A stretch of DNA of 64,000 bases from Lycium barbarum (GCF_019175385.1 NC_083338.1:88247777-88311776); one strand, 5' to 3'. Numbered from the stretch's first letter, positions 34,819 through 46,541 are shown. Numbers and translations: made by a program. Notes: a model not told the origin generated them from the letters alone.

Positions 34819-36954
34819 GTGGCTCGGCCAGCTTTTGTGTTTAAATATAGGGGCCCTTTTCATTCCATTTTATTTCATCATTCACTCCACAAGTCAAGAG
34901 ACCTCTAGAACCTTCTCTAACACTCATCCACAAGAAAATAAAGGGAAATCCAAGATCAACAACACTAAATTCATGAAAGCAAGAGTGTGAAACCTAGCTC
35001 AAGTTCATCTTCCTTAAATAAAACCAAAGGAGAAGAGATAGGGTTTTGGTGCTAGAGTAGAGACTCCACTCAAGACTTGTTCAACAATCATCTAAGGTAA
35101 GTTTCATGACTTTATCATGTTGTTTAAAGTATTGGAAGGCTAAGACACTTGAATTGTAGCAAGACATAGAAAATGGACCATTACTGAGTGAATAGTGCCA
35201 TTGTTGGGTGATAGCTAGGCTGGATCATGAGTGTTGGTGTGCTATGATTATGAATGCATTGTAAATGATGTTTAGGTCTTGAAATGAGTATTATATACAA
35301 GGAAATGCGGTAACGAGCTATAACCATAAATGTGAAGAAATTGGAGAGAAATGGTGGATTCTGCTTAAAGTATATGAATGATGATTGTTGTGTGCAATAT
35401 TATGAGTGTTGTTGTAAATGTTTGGGAGTTGAAATAGAACATGGGGAAAGTAGTATAAACAAAAGAAGTGCTGCCCGATTTTCCCTAGAAATAATAGCGC
35501 GTTCTTATAATCGATTAACTAACGTTAGTGCGAATTCTCTCTTGAAGGTTGGAGCGTGATATCGAAGGAGAACGAACAAGCGATAGCTTAGTTAGACATC
35601 AAAGGTATGTTAAGGCTAGTACCCTTCTTTCTAAAGGCATGATCCTTTCGTTATAAACCTTTGTGTCGTACTCATAATATCATTGGTTCCGCAAATGCTA
35701 GAAGTCCACGAATTTCGTGATTCTTATAATGTTATTGAGCTTCTAAAGGCATGATTCCAATGCTATGGCTTCATAAATGTTTCCATATCTTCCTCGTTTT
35801 CAAAAGTTAAATGTTTACGACTCCAAGGCATAATTACTTTCCTAATAATTCATAGTTGTTTTCCCAAAATGCCCTATTTTCCAAACCAGAGAATTATGAT
35901 TCTGTAAGCTCTTATGACAACAATAATGGACATATTTTTATCATGATGACAATGATGCCAAAGATGAGAATATTTTTCTATGATGACTACGATGAGAACG
36001 ATTTCCTGTTTAAAGGTTCCAAGTTATGATTTCAATGACGATATAAGAATGTTGAGCTATTTCTTGATTTCTCAATTTTATTCACGGATGATGACTATTT
36101 TTAAAGATTCCAGAGTATATGAATTGACGCCTTATGAGATTTATGATCTTATTCTATGTTCTCCTAATGCTATTCTGCACTGATAGTCTCACCTTATAAT
36201 AGTTGTTCCTTCAAGGTGAGACAAAGCCATGATGGTTATTCCATAATACAATCGGAGGTTACCGACCTTACGTCACTCCGATAAAGTGCATTTTTTATTG
36301 GGCTCTGATGCACACTACGTATATTATATGTGTATATGATATGTATATGTATATGTATATAGGGGACATGGGGAAAAGGTGAGGCGCTATAGACGCATAG
36401 CCACCTGATCAGCTGGTATCTTATGACATCATCCCGGACGGGGGATGCCCGGACGCGGGATATATGGATAATGGATCGGGCCATTCGTTCCGCGGCAATA
36501 TTGTCACGACCCAGCTAGGGGCCGCGACGGGTACCCGGGGCTAACCACCGAGCACTGCTCGTTCTATTACTCACCTTACTCGATTAATGCCCTTTTATCA
36601 CATTTATATTCAAAACATAGGAAAATCATAGTTTATATGAAAACATAAATACTTTTATATCCATGTAGAGATCTTTAGTATAGCAAAATAATAGTGCACA
36701 TATACATAAAAAAAATGTGAGACCATCCTACCCATACTGCGCATCTACGAGCCTCTACTGACACACTATACAAATAGACGGAACAAGACTCCGTCGTGCC
36801 CAAAAAAATATATATATGTGTACAAAAAAAAGTAATCATAAGCACCTCCAAACAATGGGGTGCTTTCGATCAGCTAACAACTCCTAAGGATCTGGATCGA
36901 GCTCGCCTCCCGGTCTACCTGTGGGCATGAGCACAGCGTCCAAAGAAAAGTACG

Positions 36955-36975
36955 TCAGTACGAATATTGTACTGA
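36955..36975 (-). promoter_or_regulatory. Conserved LTR double-hairpin module (hairpin 1)
   Basis: Minus strand TCAGTAC-AATATTC-GTACTGA, then CGTAC-TTTTCTTT-GGACG with one mismatch in the second stem. 453 bp from the LTR end. Confidence 0.65.
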
Positions 36976-38500
36976 GTATAAGAGGCATAAACAATGAAGA
37001 AGAACAACAATAATATAAGGAGAACATCAATACGAACATCTGAGTCTGAACAATAATCGTAGGAGAAGTGATACATGATGTCTTACTCATACTCATCGTG
37101 ATATCATAAATGCATGACATGCAAGTTATCCGTCCTTACCGGAACGGTGTGATAATCAATAATATAAGCCCGCGTCCAGGCCTCCCGCGTCTGGGGTACC
37201 TTCTCATGCCGCCCACTAGTGGTGTCTGCCCACGCCCGAAGGTCATGGTGTATCCGTATAGCTGCCCGCCGTAGCGGTGACTGCCCGGCCAACTAGGCGC
37301 GGTGTGATACAATCATGACATGCTCATTATAAAATACTTATAATAATATGCTTATCAAAATATGCTTATCTTAACATGATACATGCATAAGGATCAAGAT
37401 CATCTATACTCTAACGAGGTGACGTAAGGTCGTGATCCCCCGATTTCATTATGGAGCAATTATCGACATTCTGCCTCACCTTGAAGGAATTAGTACATAA
37501 GGTGAGTGTGAGCAATAAAGGACATCATTGTCAATATGGCATCATCATAGCATATTTCTTATCTTATATAGACATGTAGGAATATAGGCTTTTAGCTTCT
37601 CGGGATACATGAACTCATGAAGAGGAAAAGAACTCATACTATAGGATTCATGCCATTGGAAAGAAAGGACTAGCCTCACATACCTGGTCGTTTAGCTACG
37701 CTATCGTTCACTTGTCTTCCTTCGATGTCACGTCGTTACCTTCACGAGAGAATCGTATTAACATTAGTTACCCGATTATAAGAACGCATCGTTATCTCTA
37801 GAGAAAATTAGACGGCATATCCTTTGTTTCTACTACCTCTTTCCCCGTTCTATTTCAACCCCTAAACATTTACAACAACACCCATAATATTGCAAGCAAC
37901 AATCATCATTTATATACCTTAAGCAAAATCCACCATTTTCCTCCAATTTCTCCACAGTTAATGATTTTAGCCCGTTATCGCATTTCTTTGTGTTTGACAC
38001 TTATATCATGACCTATACACCATTTATAATGTATTCATAATCATAACATGTCAACTTCCATGATTCCATCCAACTATCATTCCATAGTGACACTATTCAC
38101 TCAGTAAGGGTCCATTTTCTATGTCTTACTACAATTCAAGTGTCTTAGTCTTCTAATGCTTTAAACAACATGCCAAATTCATAAAACTTACCTTGGATAG
38201 TGGTGGAACAAGCTTAGAGTGAAATTCTTCCTTTTGCACCAAAACCCTACTTCACCTCTTTTGGAATTTCTTGAAGAAGATGACCTCCAACTAGGTTTCA
38301 TACACTTTGTTGCTTGGATTTGGTGTTGATGATCTTAGTTTCCCCTTTGATTCTCTTGAATTCCTATGGATGAAGTGTTGAGAGAGTTCTAGAGTGTTCT
38401 TGAATGGTATAGATGAGTAATGAAATAAAATGAGGCTTGGGTCCCTTTTTAATAACTCAAAGTTTGATTTTTAATGAATTGCAGTCGGGGTGAACAGTGG

Positions 38501-38767
38501 TCGTAAATCACAGTTTACGGACCGTAAATCAGTTTACGGACCGTATAGTGTGGTCGTATTTAAGCATGTTCAAAACAGAAAGGTTGGATGATGATATGGT
38601 AGTTTACGATCGAGGTTTACGGTCCGTAAACCAGTTTACAGGTCGTATACCAAGTCGTTTTTAACCATTTTCACACTCAACAGAAAGTTGAGATTTTTAA
38701 AGGCTGGAGGACGATGGTGATTTACGGTCTGTAAATCACTTTACGGGCCGTAAATCACTTTACGACC
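38501..38767 (-). promoter_or_regulatory. U3 palindrome array of solo LTR B
   Basis: Repeated TTTACGGACCGTAAATCAG / TTTACGGTCCGTAAACC-type palindromes over 260 bp on the side expected for U3 of this minus-strand LTR. Confidence 0.6.
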
Positions 38768-38854
38768 ACTGGGCTGAATGAAATTCTACAACTTTCTCAT
38801 TTTCCAAAAATTCATGAATCATCGCCCCTTACAAGGGCGGAGCTACAGCCATGT

Positions 38855-38878
38855 AAGGGTGTTCACGTGAACACCCTT
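38855..38878. repeat. Subterminal perfect palindrome of hAT-like element
   Basis: 24 bp: AAGGGTGTTCAC followed by its exact reverse complement; core CACGTG. A similar imperfect one sits near the end of the element in USP intron 1 (47693-47707). Confidence 0.9.
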
Positions 38879-38963
38879 CGCCGGAAAATTACACGGTGTA
38901 TATAGGTCAAATTCTACTAAATATTGGTATATATAAGAAATTGCACACCCTTGATGCAAACAC

Positions 38964-39050
38964 AACCTTTAGTCCAACGGTGGAGGGTGTGCAAAGATGC
39001 TTTGCGTCTCATGTCACGAGATCGAACCTGCGCTCACTACATCGTGAGCA
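38964..39050 (+). ncRNA. tRNA-like Pol III-type module (not a functional tRNA)
   Basis: Box A-like TAGTCCAACGG fits TRGYNNARNGG. Box B-like AGATCGAACCT is about 45 bp downstream, and TTTTTT follows at 39051. No intact cloverleaf is evident. It may be a tRNA-derived promoter relic in the hAT-like element. Confidence 0.45.
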
Positions 39051-40100
39051 TTTTTTATTGTTGTTTTGCTTGTTTAAAATTAATTGACAAGTGGAATAGA
39101 AAGGTCCGTTAATTCTCAATGATTATCTATCTCCCTATTCTCTCTTTCATCCTTTTTTATTTTTTCTCTCCTTAGTCAAATTGACTCTCTCTCATTTTCT
39201 TATCCCCCTTAATTTTACTTTATTTACCTTTTTAGTCGACCTTTATCTCTATTTACTCATTGTGTGTGTATGTGTGTATATGTATATATATGAAAGTCAT
39301 TATAGAAGTATTAATCGTCTTGTCTTTGTTTGGAGCTTAATCTTTTTTGGAAGTTTTCAGTAACTTTACGTCCTCTTCTATATAATTTTGTGTGTAATAT
39401 ATTTGAGTTTTTGTTTCAAGTTTATGTACCTTTGATTTCTCCTCTAAATATATTAAATACTGTGGCCGGCTCAATTAAAAAATTAAACGGTTAAAACTAA
39501 CATAGTAGCTTTATTTAATTAAATCTTCAACACCTTCACTGTCTCCTTTGATTACTCTTTTGTTAACTTCTATATGTTATTTTGATTTGTACATATTATT
39601 TTTTATGGATTTTGACTTAGTCGATTTTCTTTAGTTGACTTTTTATATTAGTTATGATTTATACAATTGGTAGTTCTATTACATGTTTTCTTTATGATTT
39701 AGTTCAACAATATATAATTTTGTTTAAAAATTTAGGTGCATCCACTCACAAGATTTTTTTTTCTCGCACCCACGATTTACTTCTTTGAAGTTTGCACACC
39801 CTTGCCGAAAAATTTGGCTCCGCCACTGGCCCATTACTTAGTAAAACATCACATACTCATACCCTTCGTTGGTCTATTCCTTGTACATGTACGGGGACTT
39901 TTCCGAGGTGTAACAAATATATTTATATATGATGATATATGGATCGGGCTGCACGTTCCGCAACAATATATGATATGATGATGGGTACGAAGTAAGCCAG
40001 CATGTGCCATTTCTTTTATAAGTGACAGTCATATACAATTGCTCCTTATTGATGCTTCCTTTATCTCATTGACGTATTTTCATGGTTACGCCTTACATAC

Positions 40101-40121
40101 TCAGTACAATATTCGTACTGA
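40101..40121 (+). promoter_or_regulatory. Conserved LTR double-hairpin module (hairpin 1)
   Basis: TCAGTAC-AATATTC-GTACTGA then CGTCC-GTTTTCTT-GGACG (40122-40139), both stems perfect. Belongs to solo LTR A; solo LTR C inserted 13 bp after the second stem. Confidence 0.72.
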
Positions 40122-40152
40122 CGTCCGTTTTCTTGGACGCTGTGTTCATGCC

Positions 40153-43100
40153 TGTTACATCCCGTATTTTTGAACGTCGGATTAATTGTAAGTTGAGGTG
40201 GGGCCCACACGTCAAGATTTTTTTTTTGGGACATGTGACAAATTATATGAATCACATATGTGAAGTTAAACACAACTCAAGAAGGACCCTTGGGCCAAAT
40301 CAAAGTGGAAGTCCTCCAAACGAATATTTTTAAGAAAACGTTTTCGGGTGACCTGACTTTGGGGGGCAAAAACGGTATTATAAGTTTCGAATTTGGAAAC
40401 TACCAAGGAATAGAAGTTGTAGATAATTGAATTAGCTTTCCATCCATAGGTCGTGGGTTCCAAGGTGACGTCGATACAAGGAGATATGAACGTTTTAAGG
40501 TCGAAAGATCAGTGGGCTAGGCCCAACTCGGGACCAACCGAGTTGGCCCAAAAAAAATGAAAAGAAAAATTTGGGCCCAACTCAAAGGGGTGGCCGGCCA
40601 ACAATGGCCCAAACCCATGGTCCTAATTAAATTTTCCATGTGCTAATAATATATAGTAGTCATTATCCTATAGAGGGTTCAAGAAAACAACATAAGGAGA
40701 AGACAAGAACAACAACTCAAGCCAATTTCGGGTTTGGCCATAGAAAAATCAACCCCCAAAATATTGCCTCTAAAATTATTTTCTTGTTGAATTCCTACTA
40801 ATTCAAGGTCCCTCTACAACTTGGTGTAGTTGTTTTGGAAGAAGGAGCACTTGGTTCCTCAATTTGATCATATATTCAAGTGAAGAAGATTAGGAAAAAG
40901 GGTAAGAATTCATCCCTTTTATTTGTGTTATAAAGTCTTGTTTGTGTTGTAGTATGTGGGAATGAGTTGATTGTATGGAAAAATGGAAGATTTCAAAGTG
41001 GGTATGAAATATAGTGTATGTAGCCGTGTGTGTATATTGTTGTATATATGATATGAGTTGAATTTTATGTTGTATTCTAGTTGTGGTTATGATGGAAATT
41101 ATATTGGGAATGAAAGTTGAATGAATTTTGGTTGAAGTTGGAATGTAGAAGATTATGTCACCTTAGAATAATTTTGTGATATTATGGAAATGAAGTTGTT
41201 AAGATGTAAATTATGATTATGGTTGATGAAATTGGAAGATGGAAATATGTTATGAATATGTAGGTTGAAGATTTGAAGTTTTGGGTGAATTATGTTTTGG
41301 TGGAAAGTTTGTATATTTTGTATATCTTGTGAATATTTCGTAGAAATGATATGAAATATTTCCAAATTATATTGTGATGATCTAGATTAATGATGAATGT
41401 GAAACCATTGAGATTAGTTTGGAAATTGAAGTTGAAATGAAGGTTATGACATTATGTTGAAAAGATAGCTAGTTAAGTTATATTGTGGTTATAGTGATTG
41501 TTGTTGTTGTTGATGTTGTTGTTGGGTTGTTGTTGATTGTTTTGGCCGAGTTAAATTCTCGGGGATGCTATGTGTATAGGGGAGATGCTGCCCAAATTTT
41601 TGTAGAAAAGTGTTGACTTGAGATTTAAGCCTAAAGCCTTATGGTTAACATTTGGTAAATGTGACCATTTGCAGATTTTGGACGAAACGGGAAGTGAACT
41701 TGGAAAGGCGTAAAGTGCGTAAAAGGTATGTAAAGCTATCCCGATTCTTCTCTTGGCATGTCCTAGGGGTACTAGGATTGGATTTGAACTTCGGAAGACA
41801 TTCTGCCCATTGGAATCCGCAATTGAAAATGCTCCTTTTTCGTTCAATAGAATTGAACCCTCGAAGCAGGCTTTACTGAAAAATTATGCAAACTTATCCA
41901 AACTGCCTAGAAAGTTATGGAATACCCCTAAGACCTCTGTAGGTGACCCCATAAGCTTAATATACGTAATTTGAGCCCGCCGCCTTGTTTGTCCCGAGGC
42001 AGGCCCACTATTTCCGATTTTACCCTTATGGTCCTTTGTAACTTGATTTCAAGCAATTTTTAAGGAAACGTCTTAACTACTTTTCCGACTACTAATGATA
42101 CTTATTCTGGATACTATATCGAGTCTCTGTAAAGGTACGATATTTTGTATTACGTTTAGCCCCACTATTCCCGCTTTGCCCTCTTATTGTACTATTGCCT
42201 TATTTTCGAATAATATAAAATAAAATGTTTTAACTATCCTTTCAACTACTAAGGAAAATCGTTTGCTGACTCCCTCGAGTTTGGTAAGCTATTTTGGAAT
42301 ATGAAAAAGATTTCAGGAGGATTATTCTTCCGTAACTCATTATGACATATGACATACACTTGCTATGATTCCGTCCGACTTCATCGATTTGATTTGTCAT
42401 TCGATATGCCTCATTGAGTCTCTGGAAATCTATGATATTTTTATTGCATTTAGTTTCTCACTACTCCATTCGTGGATGCCTCAATGTTTCCCACACTGAG
42501 CCCGGGCCAGGATATGTTGTCAAGCGTATTCCACTGCCTTGTTCGCCGTGCCTCGATGTGAGGGGGCAGGTATATATGTACATGGGTTTTGGAGTATGCT
42601 GTGCCATGTACACACATTCTGATATGCTATGATCTGATATGGCCATCTGATATGATATGTTATGTTATGGGGTTATCCCCTACTCTGTTCCGTATGTATG
42701 GTGGCACCAGCGTCGGGGGGTGGCCACGTTCTGTTTGTCGAGCCCTTGACAGGGGCCGGATATGATATGCTGTATGTTTCTGAACACACTCCTCATGTTT
42801 TGAAAATATGCATTTGATACTTCAGATGTCACACTCACTTCTCTATAAGTCCTGTTTCGGTTATGATCTTGTTCCGTATTGGGACCAGGTACGACATATG
42901 TTTTCAACAAATACTATTTATGCTTTATGATCAATATTTTGCTAATCTGGATATTCTGTCCATTTTCTGTACCTTCTGTTCTTATTATGACTTTGTTTAC
43001 TACGTTCTGTGCTTTACATACTCAGTACATATTTCGTACTGACCCCCTTTCTTCGGGGGCTGCGTTTTCATGCCGCGCAGGTACAGAAGACAGATTTGCT

Positions 43101-43481
43101 GACCGCCTGCCTAGGACATCTATTCTGCTATATTGGGAGCGCTCTTTTGTTCTGAGCCTGTATATTGGTACAGTGTGCCGCTATTATATATATGTATGCT
43201 ATTCTGGGGTATGACGGGGCCCTGTCCCGTCTTATGATTATGTTATGATCTGTAGAGGTCTGTAGACATACTTGTGTGGGTTCTGTATATGTTCGGGTAT
43301 GATACGATCTGTGACAGCCTCATCGGCCTCCATGTACTGTGTCGGTTCTTTTATGCTAATTACTAACGTCAAGTGACCTTTATATTTGAAATATTCTGTC
43401 ATTTTGCTAATTTGGGTTATCGGGTACGTCTGGGTGTCCAGCACGGACACTAGTCGCGGCCTACGGAGTTGGGTCGTGACA
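40153..43481 (+). mobile_element. Solo LTR C (related to outer chromovirus LTR), inserted in solo LTR A
   Basis: TGTTACATCCCGTATTTTTG to GAGTTGGGTCGTGACA, 3329 bp, with a perfect ATGCC TSD (40148-40152 and 43482-43486). Start and end resemble the outer chromovirus LTR (TGTTATATCCCGTATTT; GGGTGTCCAGC.CGG.CACTAGTC). No element domains and no gene inside. A (GTT)n-rich stretch lies near 41496-41545. Confidence 0.88.
43022..43042 (+). promoter_or_regulatory. Conserved LTR double-hairpin module (hairpin 1)
   Basis: TCAGTAC-ATATTTC-GTACTGA, then CCCCC-TTTCTTC-GGGGG (43043-43059): the second stem is a different sequence but fully paired. 439 bp before the LTR end. Confidence 0.75.
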
Positions 43482-43708
43482 ATGCCCACTGGTAGACAGG
43501 GAGACGGTGCAGACTTATAGGAGCTATCAGCAGATTTTCAGGAGCACTCTATTATTCCGGAGGTGCTAATCGGGTTTATACTTTTGTGTATATATATGTA
43601 TATGTATTTTGGGCATGACGGGGTCTTGTCCCGTCATTATGTCTAGCACTCCAGTAGAGGCTCGTAGATGCGCAGTGTGGGTTATATGGTTTCGCAAGGT
43701 TATTATTG

Positions 43709-43721
<13 letters not shown>

Positions 43722-43752
<31 letters not shown>
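43722..43752. repeat. (TG)n microsatellite
   Basis: About 15 TG units in the last part of solo LTR A. Confidence 0.9.
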
Positions 43753-43755
<3 letters not shown>

Positions 43756-44450
43756 ATTACCATTTTGATAACCGAGAGGCTTATGTATATAAAATTACTT
43801 ATGTTTTCAAATGGAAAATGATTTTCTTACGATCTGAGCATAAATTTGATAAAAGAGCATTAAATGAGTAGGATAAGTCATAGAACGAGCGGTGCTCGGT
43901 GGTTAGCCCCGGGTACCCGTCGCGACCCCTAGTTGGGTCGTGACACCCGCGACGCGGGCTTGCCACCTGATTGAGAAGTTCCTGCAGCTTGATTCTTCCG
44001 TTATGGGCACGCGACGCGGGTATGGCACCTGAGAGCCACCTCGTGTTACATCCGCGACGTGGGTGTGGCACATTTGTGCTTGATCCTTCCAGAAATTCAC
44101 CTAAGTGTCGCAATCTTCTCTCGTTCACTCGTGTACACAAGATCACCTCCAGAATCAACCAAAACTGCTCAGTTCCTTTCAAATGGTTTGAGCTTGGAAG
44201 CAACCTGCTATCTATCGATAGGCGAGAACAGACTGCTATTGACTGCTTCGCCTATCTATTCTATTATGGCCGGAGTACCGTGAGGGAAAGGTGAAAAGAA
44301 CGTTTCCCATCATTTGTCTTCATCGTACCTAGACACATGAAATATAGCGACATAAGCTCAAATACGACGATTTCATCATATATTAGGCAATAAAAGTCTT
44401 AGGCATGTGATGTAAAATTACATGAAACATGATATTTGTGCCAAATATCA

Positions 44451-44929
44451 TCCCCCTCCCCGCGACCCCAACAACCCACCACCCCCTCTACAAAAAAATT
44501 AAAAAGAAGTTCTGAAAAGTTTTTTTTTTTTTTGGTTTCTACGCCCCCCACCGCGACGCCCACCACTTCCCTCCATTTTTTCCCGAAATTTTGACTTCAT
44601 ATATTTTATTTTACTTTCACAAAAAATATCTAAAAAATGAAAAAATTGTGTGGTTAAATCTGGTGTGTGGTGGTGGCGTGAGTGGTGGTGAGGGAGTAGT
44701 GGGTGGTGGGGGTGGGGATGGGTGTGATGTGGGGTGGTGGGGCTGGTAGGGCTTAAGTGGCTATTTTCTGAAAAATATTTTTTACTAACCAATCGAACAT
44801 GAGAAATTCAGTTATTTTTCACTGCCCAACAAAAAATGAGAAAATAAGTAAAAATTTACTTATTTTTAATTAACATATTTTCAGGAAAATATTTTCAGTC
44901 GTAAACATTTTCCTCCGAACACACCCTTA
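44451..44929. mobile_element. MITE, right half (interrupted)
   Basis: Resumes with TCCCCCTCCCCGCGACCCC and T14, parallel to the centre of the left half, and ends ...GTAAACATTTTCCTCCGAAC plus ACACCCTTA. The Pro/His-rich ORF on the minus strand (44499-44792) is a by-product of the C-rich spacer. Confidence 0.65.
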
Positions 44930-45236
44930 ATGATTATCGGATATAAATAACATATTTAAAAATAGGTTTAAAAATAACATCAATAAGAAATACTATGAAT
45001 CAGAGCGCCGCTCAGGAAAAAGAAGACGACAAAATTATGTGAGCGTTAGACGACAAGTTAGGATAAGAAGTGTAGAAAAGTATGATAGCGTAGGCGTTCG
45101 ACACGTCAGAAGCAAACGTGGGGAGCTTTTGCTTCCTCACCGCACACCGCTACATGTAGAAATGGCGTTTTCGTTCTTTTTGCATGTCCTAATGCCACTA
45201 CTTCCTGCCACCTCTCATCTTCAAAATTAGTACTAT
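44930..45236. other. Non-coding flank of the USP gene
   Basis: Low-copy-looking sequence with a GC-richer patch (45005-45170). I see no ORF, repeat or RNA gene that can be supported. Confidence 0.4.
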
Positions 45237-45423
45237 CAATGACCGAACAAGGATTTTTATCTAGGTGATTGAAAAATTTTAAAACATAAATACACAAATA
45301 AATCAGGATGTTTAATATTTACTATATATATATAATAAAATAATTTTAATTTTGAAAATATACTATAAATTTTTATCGAGGGGTTCGAATAAACTCCCTG
45401 AAGCTAACGTGGCTCCGCCCCTG
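45237..45423. mobile_element. Short hAT-like MITE, degenerate
   Basis: The right end CGTGGCTCCGCCCCTG is the reverse complement of CAGGGGCGGAGCCACG, the hAT-like TIR seen in the two larger elements. The left end (CAATGACCGAACAAGGATTT) is a mutated counterpart. Flanks (GTACTAT / GTACTAC) are only roughly duplicated. Confidence 0.45.
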
Positions 45424-45544
45424 TACTACTATTAAATTTTCCTTGCAAAATTAATTAACTTAAAAGAAGTGATAAGCTCGAAATACACTAGACATAGTTT
45501 ATATGGTATTTTTACTTCTCAAATGTCGAAATGCATAGCTCATA

Positions 45545-45802
45545 TTCCTTGATCCCAATTTATGTGATATTTTTAATTTTTTGAGAGTTAGTTTAATTAA
45601 ATTTTAAAGTTAAATTCGATTAGATTAATTTAATGTTTTAAAATTAAAATTTATGTATTTGAAAACTATATAAGAAGTACTATAAGTTGCCAGTTTTTTC
45701 ATATCAATTTGGTGAAAAAATATAACCTAAAGTATTAATTAAACTTTTTACAATTTGAATATCGAAAAGCAAAAAATATCACATAAATTGAGACAAAGAG
45801 AC
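45545..45802. mobile_element. Stowaway-like MITE (258 bp) upstream of USP
   Basis: The left arm TTCCTTGATCCCAATTTATG and the right arm (reverse complement GTCTCTTTGTCTCAATTTATG) continue inward as TGATATTTTT. TA flanks at 45543-45544 and 45803-45804. AT-rich, no ORF. It lies about 820 bp before the USP start codon. Confidence 0.7.
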
Positions 45803-46541
45803 TAGTATTTAAATCACTTTAATGGAGTAATTTTTACCTGTATTATCCGTCTACTTATTTCCTGATATGAGCTAGCTGTTACGCCAATATAGTGTCTTTT
45901 CATGTGTTTTTGTCATTCAAGCCAATCAAACATTTTACGCACAAATTAAAGTCAAGAAAATTGTCCCAAATCAAAGGTCTTTATCTTATTTTTTCTTCTA
46001 GTTTCTTTAAAAAAAATCTCTCCAAAGTTTTTTAGTTTCAATTTAGAACATGGTGTTAGGATAATTTTCTAATTTATTTGTATTCTATCATAATTATGCA
46101 ATCAAAAAGGTTATTTTAATGAAAAAAACCTTTTGTGGAAAAAATCTCTTCCATATTTAAATAATCTTTTTCTGAGGAAAAGTTTCGAATTTATATAAAT
46201 TAAAGATCCGTTGCTCTCACACACAGAAAAACACAATAGCTTTCCCAATATCGTTATTAAAATTTTTTTGTTTAGGGAGATAACATACTCTCAATAATTT
46301 TATATTTTTATATTAATTTTTCATATGCAGATCAAATCATATAAAAATATTAACTTCTTTTAATATATTTTCTTTTATTGTATGATTTATTATCGTTAAA
46401 GTTTGGTAACTATTAGCTTCCGCGTGACGTTTTATTTATTTGAACCCCAACATTTGACACATTACGTAATTGAGCTCGTAAGATTAAAAGGCATTTTAGT
46501 ACATCCTCATTTTACAAATCACAGGATTGAAACGGATAGAG
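45803..46541 (+). other. USP upstream region
   Basis: An AT-rich, gene-free stretch between the MITE and the TATA box, the presumed promoter. I cannot name specific regulatory elements with confidence. Confidence 0.4.

Larger units (their letters stand above)
38832..39828. mobile_element. Non-autonomous hAT-like element, 997 bp
   Basis: TIRs are CAAGGGCGGAGCTA (left) and CAGTGGCGGAGCCA (right, reverse complement). The 8-bp flanks are GCCCCTTA (38824-38831) and GCCCATTA (39829-39836), one mismatch, as expected for hAT. Inside are a 24-bp perfect palindrome (38855-38878) centred on CACGTG and a tRNA-like segment at 38964-39050. AT-rich remainder; no transposase ORF. Confidence 0.8.
36502..39915 (-). 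mobile_element. Solo LTR B (Tekay-type, minus), inserted in solo LTR A
   Basis: Plus strand TGTCACGACCCAGC to GAGGTGTAACA, flanked by a perfect AATAT TSD (36497-36501 and 39916-39920). Its end sequence (minus strand ...GTGCTCGGTGGTTAGCCCCG...) matches that of solo LTR A, so a family member entered its own relative in reverse orientation. Net length is about 2.4 kb after removing the hAT-like element at 38832-39828. No gene. Confidence 0.88.
34324..43945 (+). mobile_element. Solo LTR A (Tekay-type), interrupted by two further solo LTRs
   Basis: It starts TGTTACATCTTGG and ends AGTTGGGTCGTGACA with a perfect CCCGC TSD. No internal domain lies between its parts, so it is a solo LTR left by LTR-LTR recombination. 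Its own sequence is 34324-36501, 39921-40152 and 43487-43945, about 2.87 kb, close in size and motif order to the LTR at 51046-53851. It holds the palindrome array, a TATA-like TTAAATATAG at 34841-34850 and the double hairpin at 40101. No gene. Confidence 0.88.
33315..44450. mobile_element. LTR-like repeat with TG..CA ends (interrupted), inserted in the MITE
   Basis: Outer boundaries are TGTTGCTCTCAAACG at 33315 and CCAAATATCA at 44450, flanked by CCCCC and TCCCC (5 bp, one mismatch). Net of nested insertions it is about 1.5 kb (33315-34323 and 43951-44450). No ORF above chance. The right end is a near-perfect hairpin (TGATATTTG-TGC-CAAATATCA). It contains CG-rich repeats (CGCGACGCGGG-type) around 43946-44060. 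It could be a solo LTR or a non-autonomous element; orientation is undecided. Confidence 0.5.

Noticed and set aside
38964..39050. Functional tRNA gene
   Set aside because: Box A is good but box B is degenerate and no acceptor stem pairs; kept only as tRNA-like.
43566..43871. ORFs with Thr-His or Cys-Val runs
   Set aside because: Products of the (TG)n microsatellite.
44499..44792. Pro/His-rich 97-codon ORF
   Set aside because: Arises from the C-rich spacer of the split MITE.
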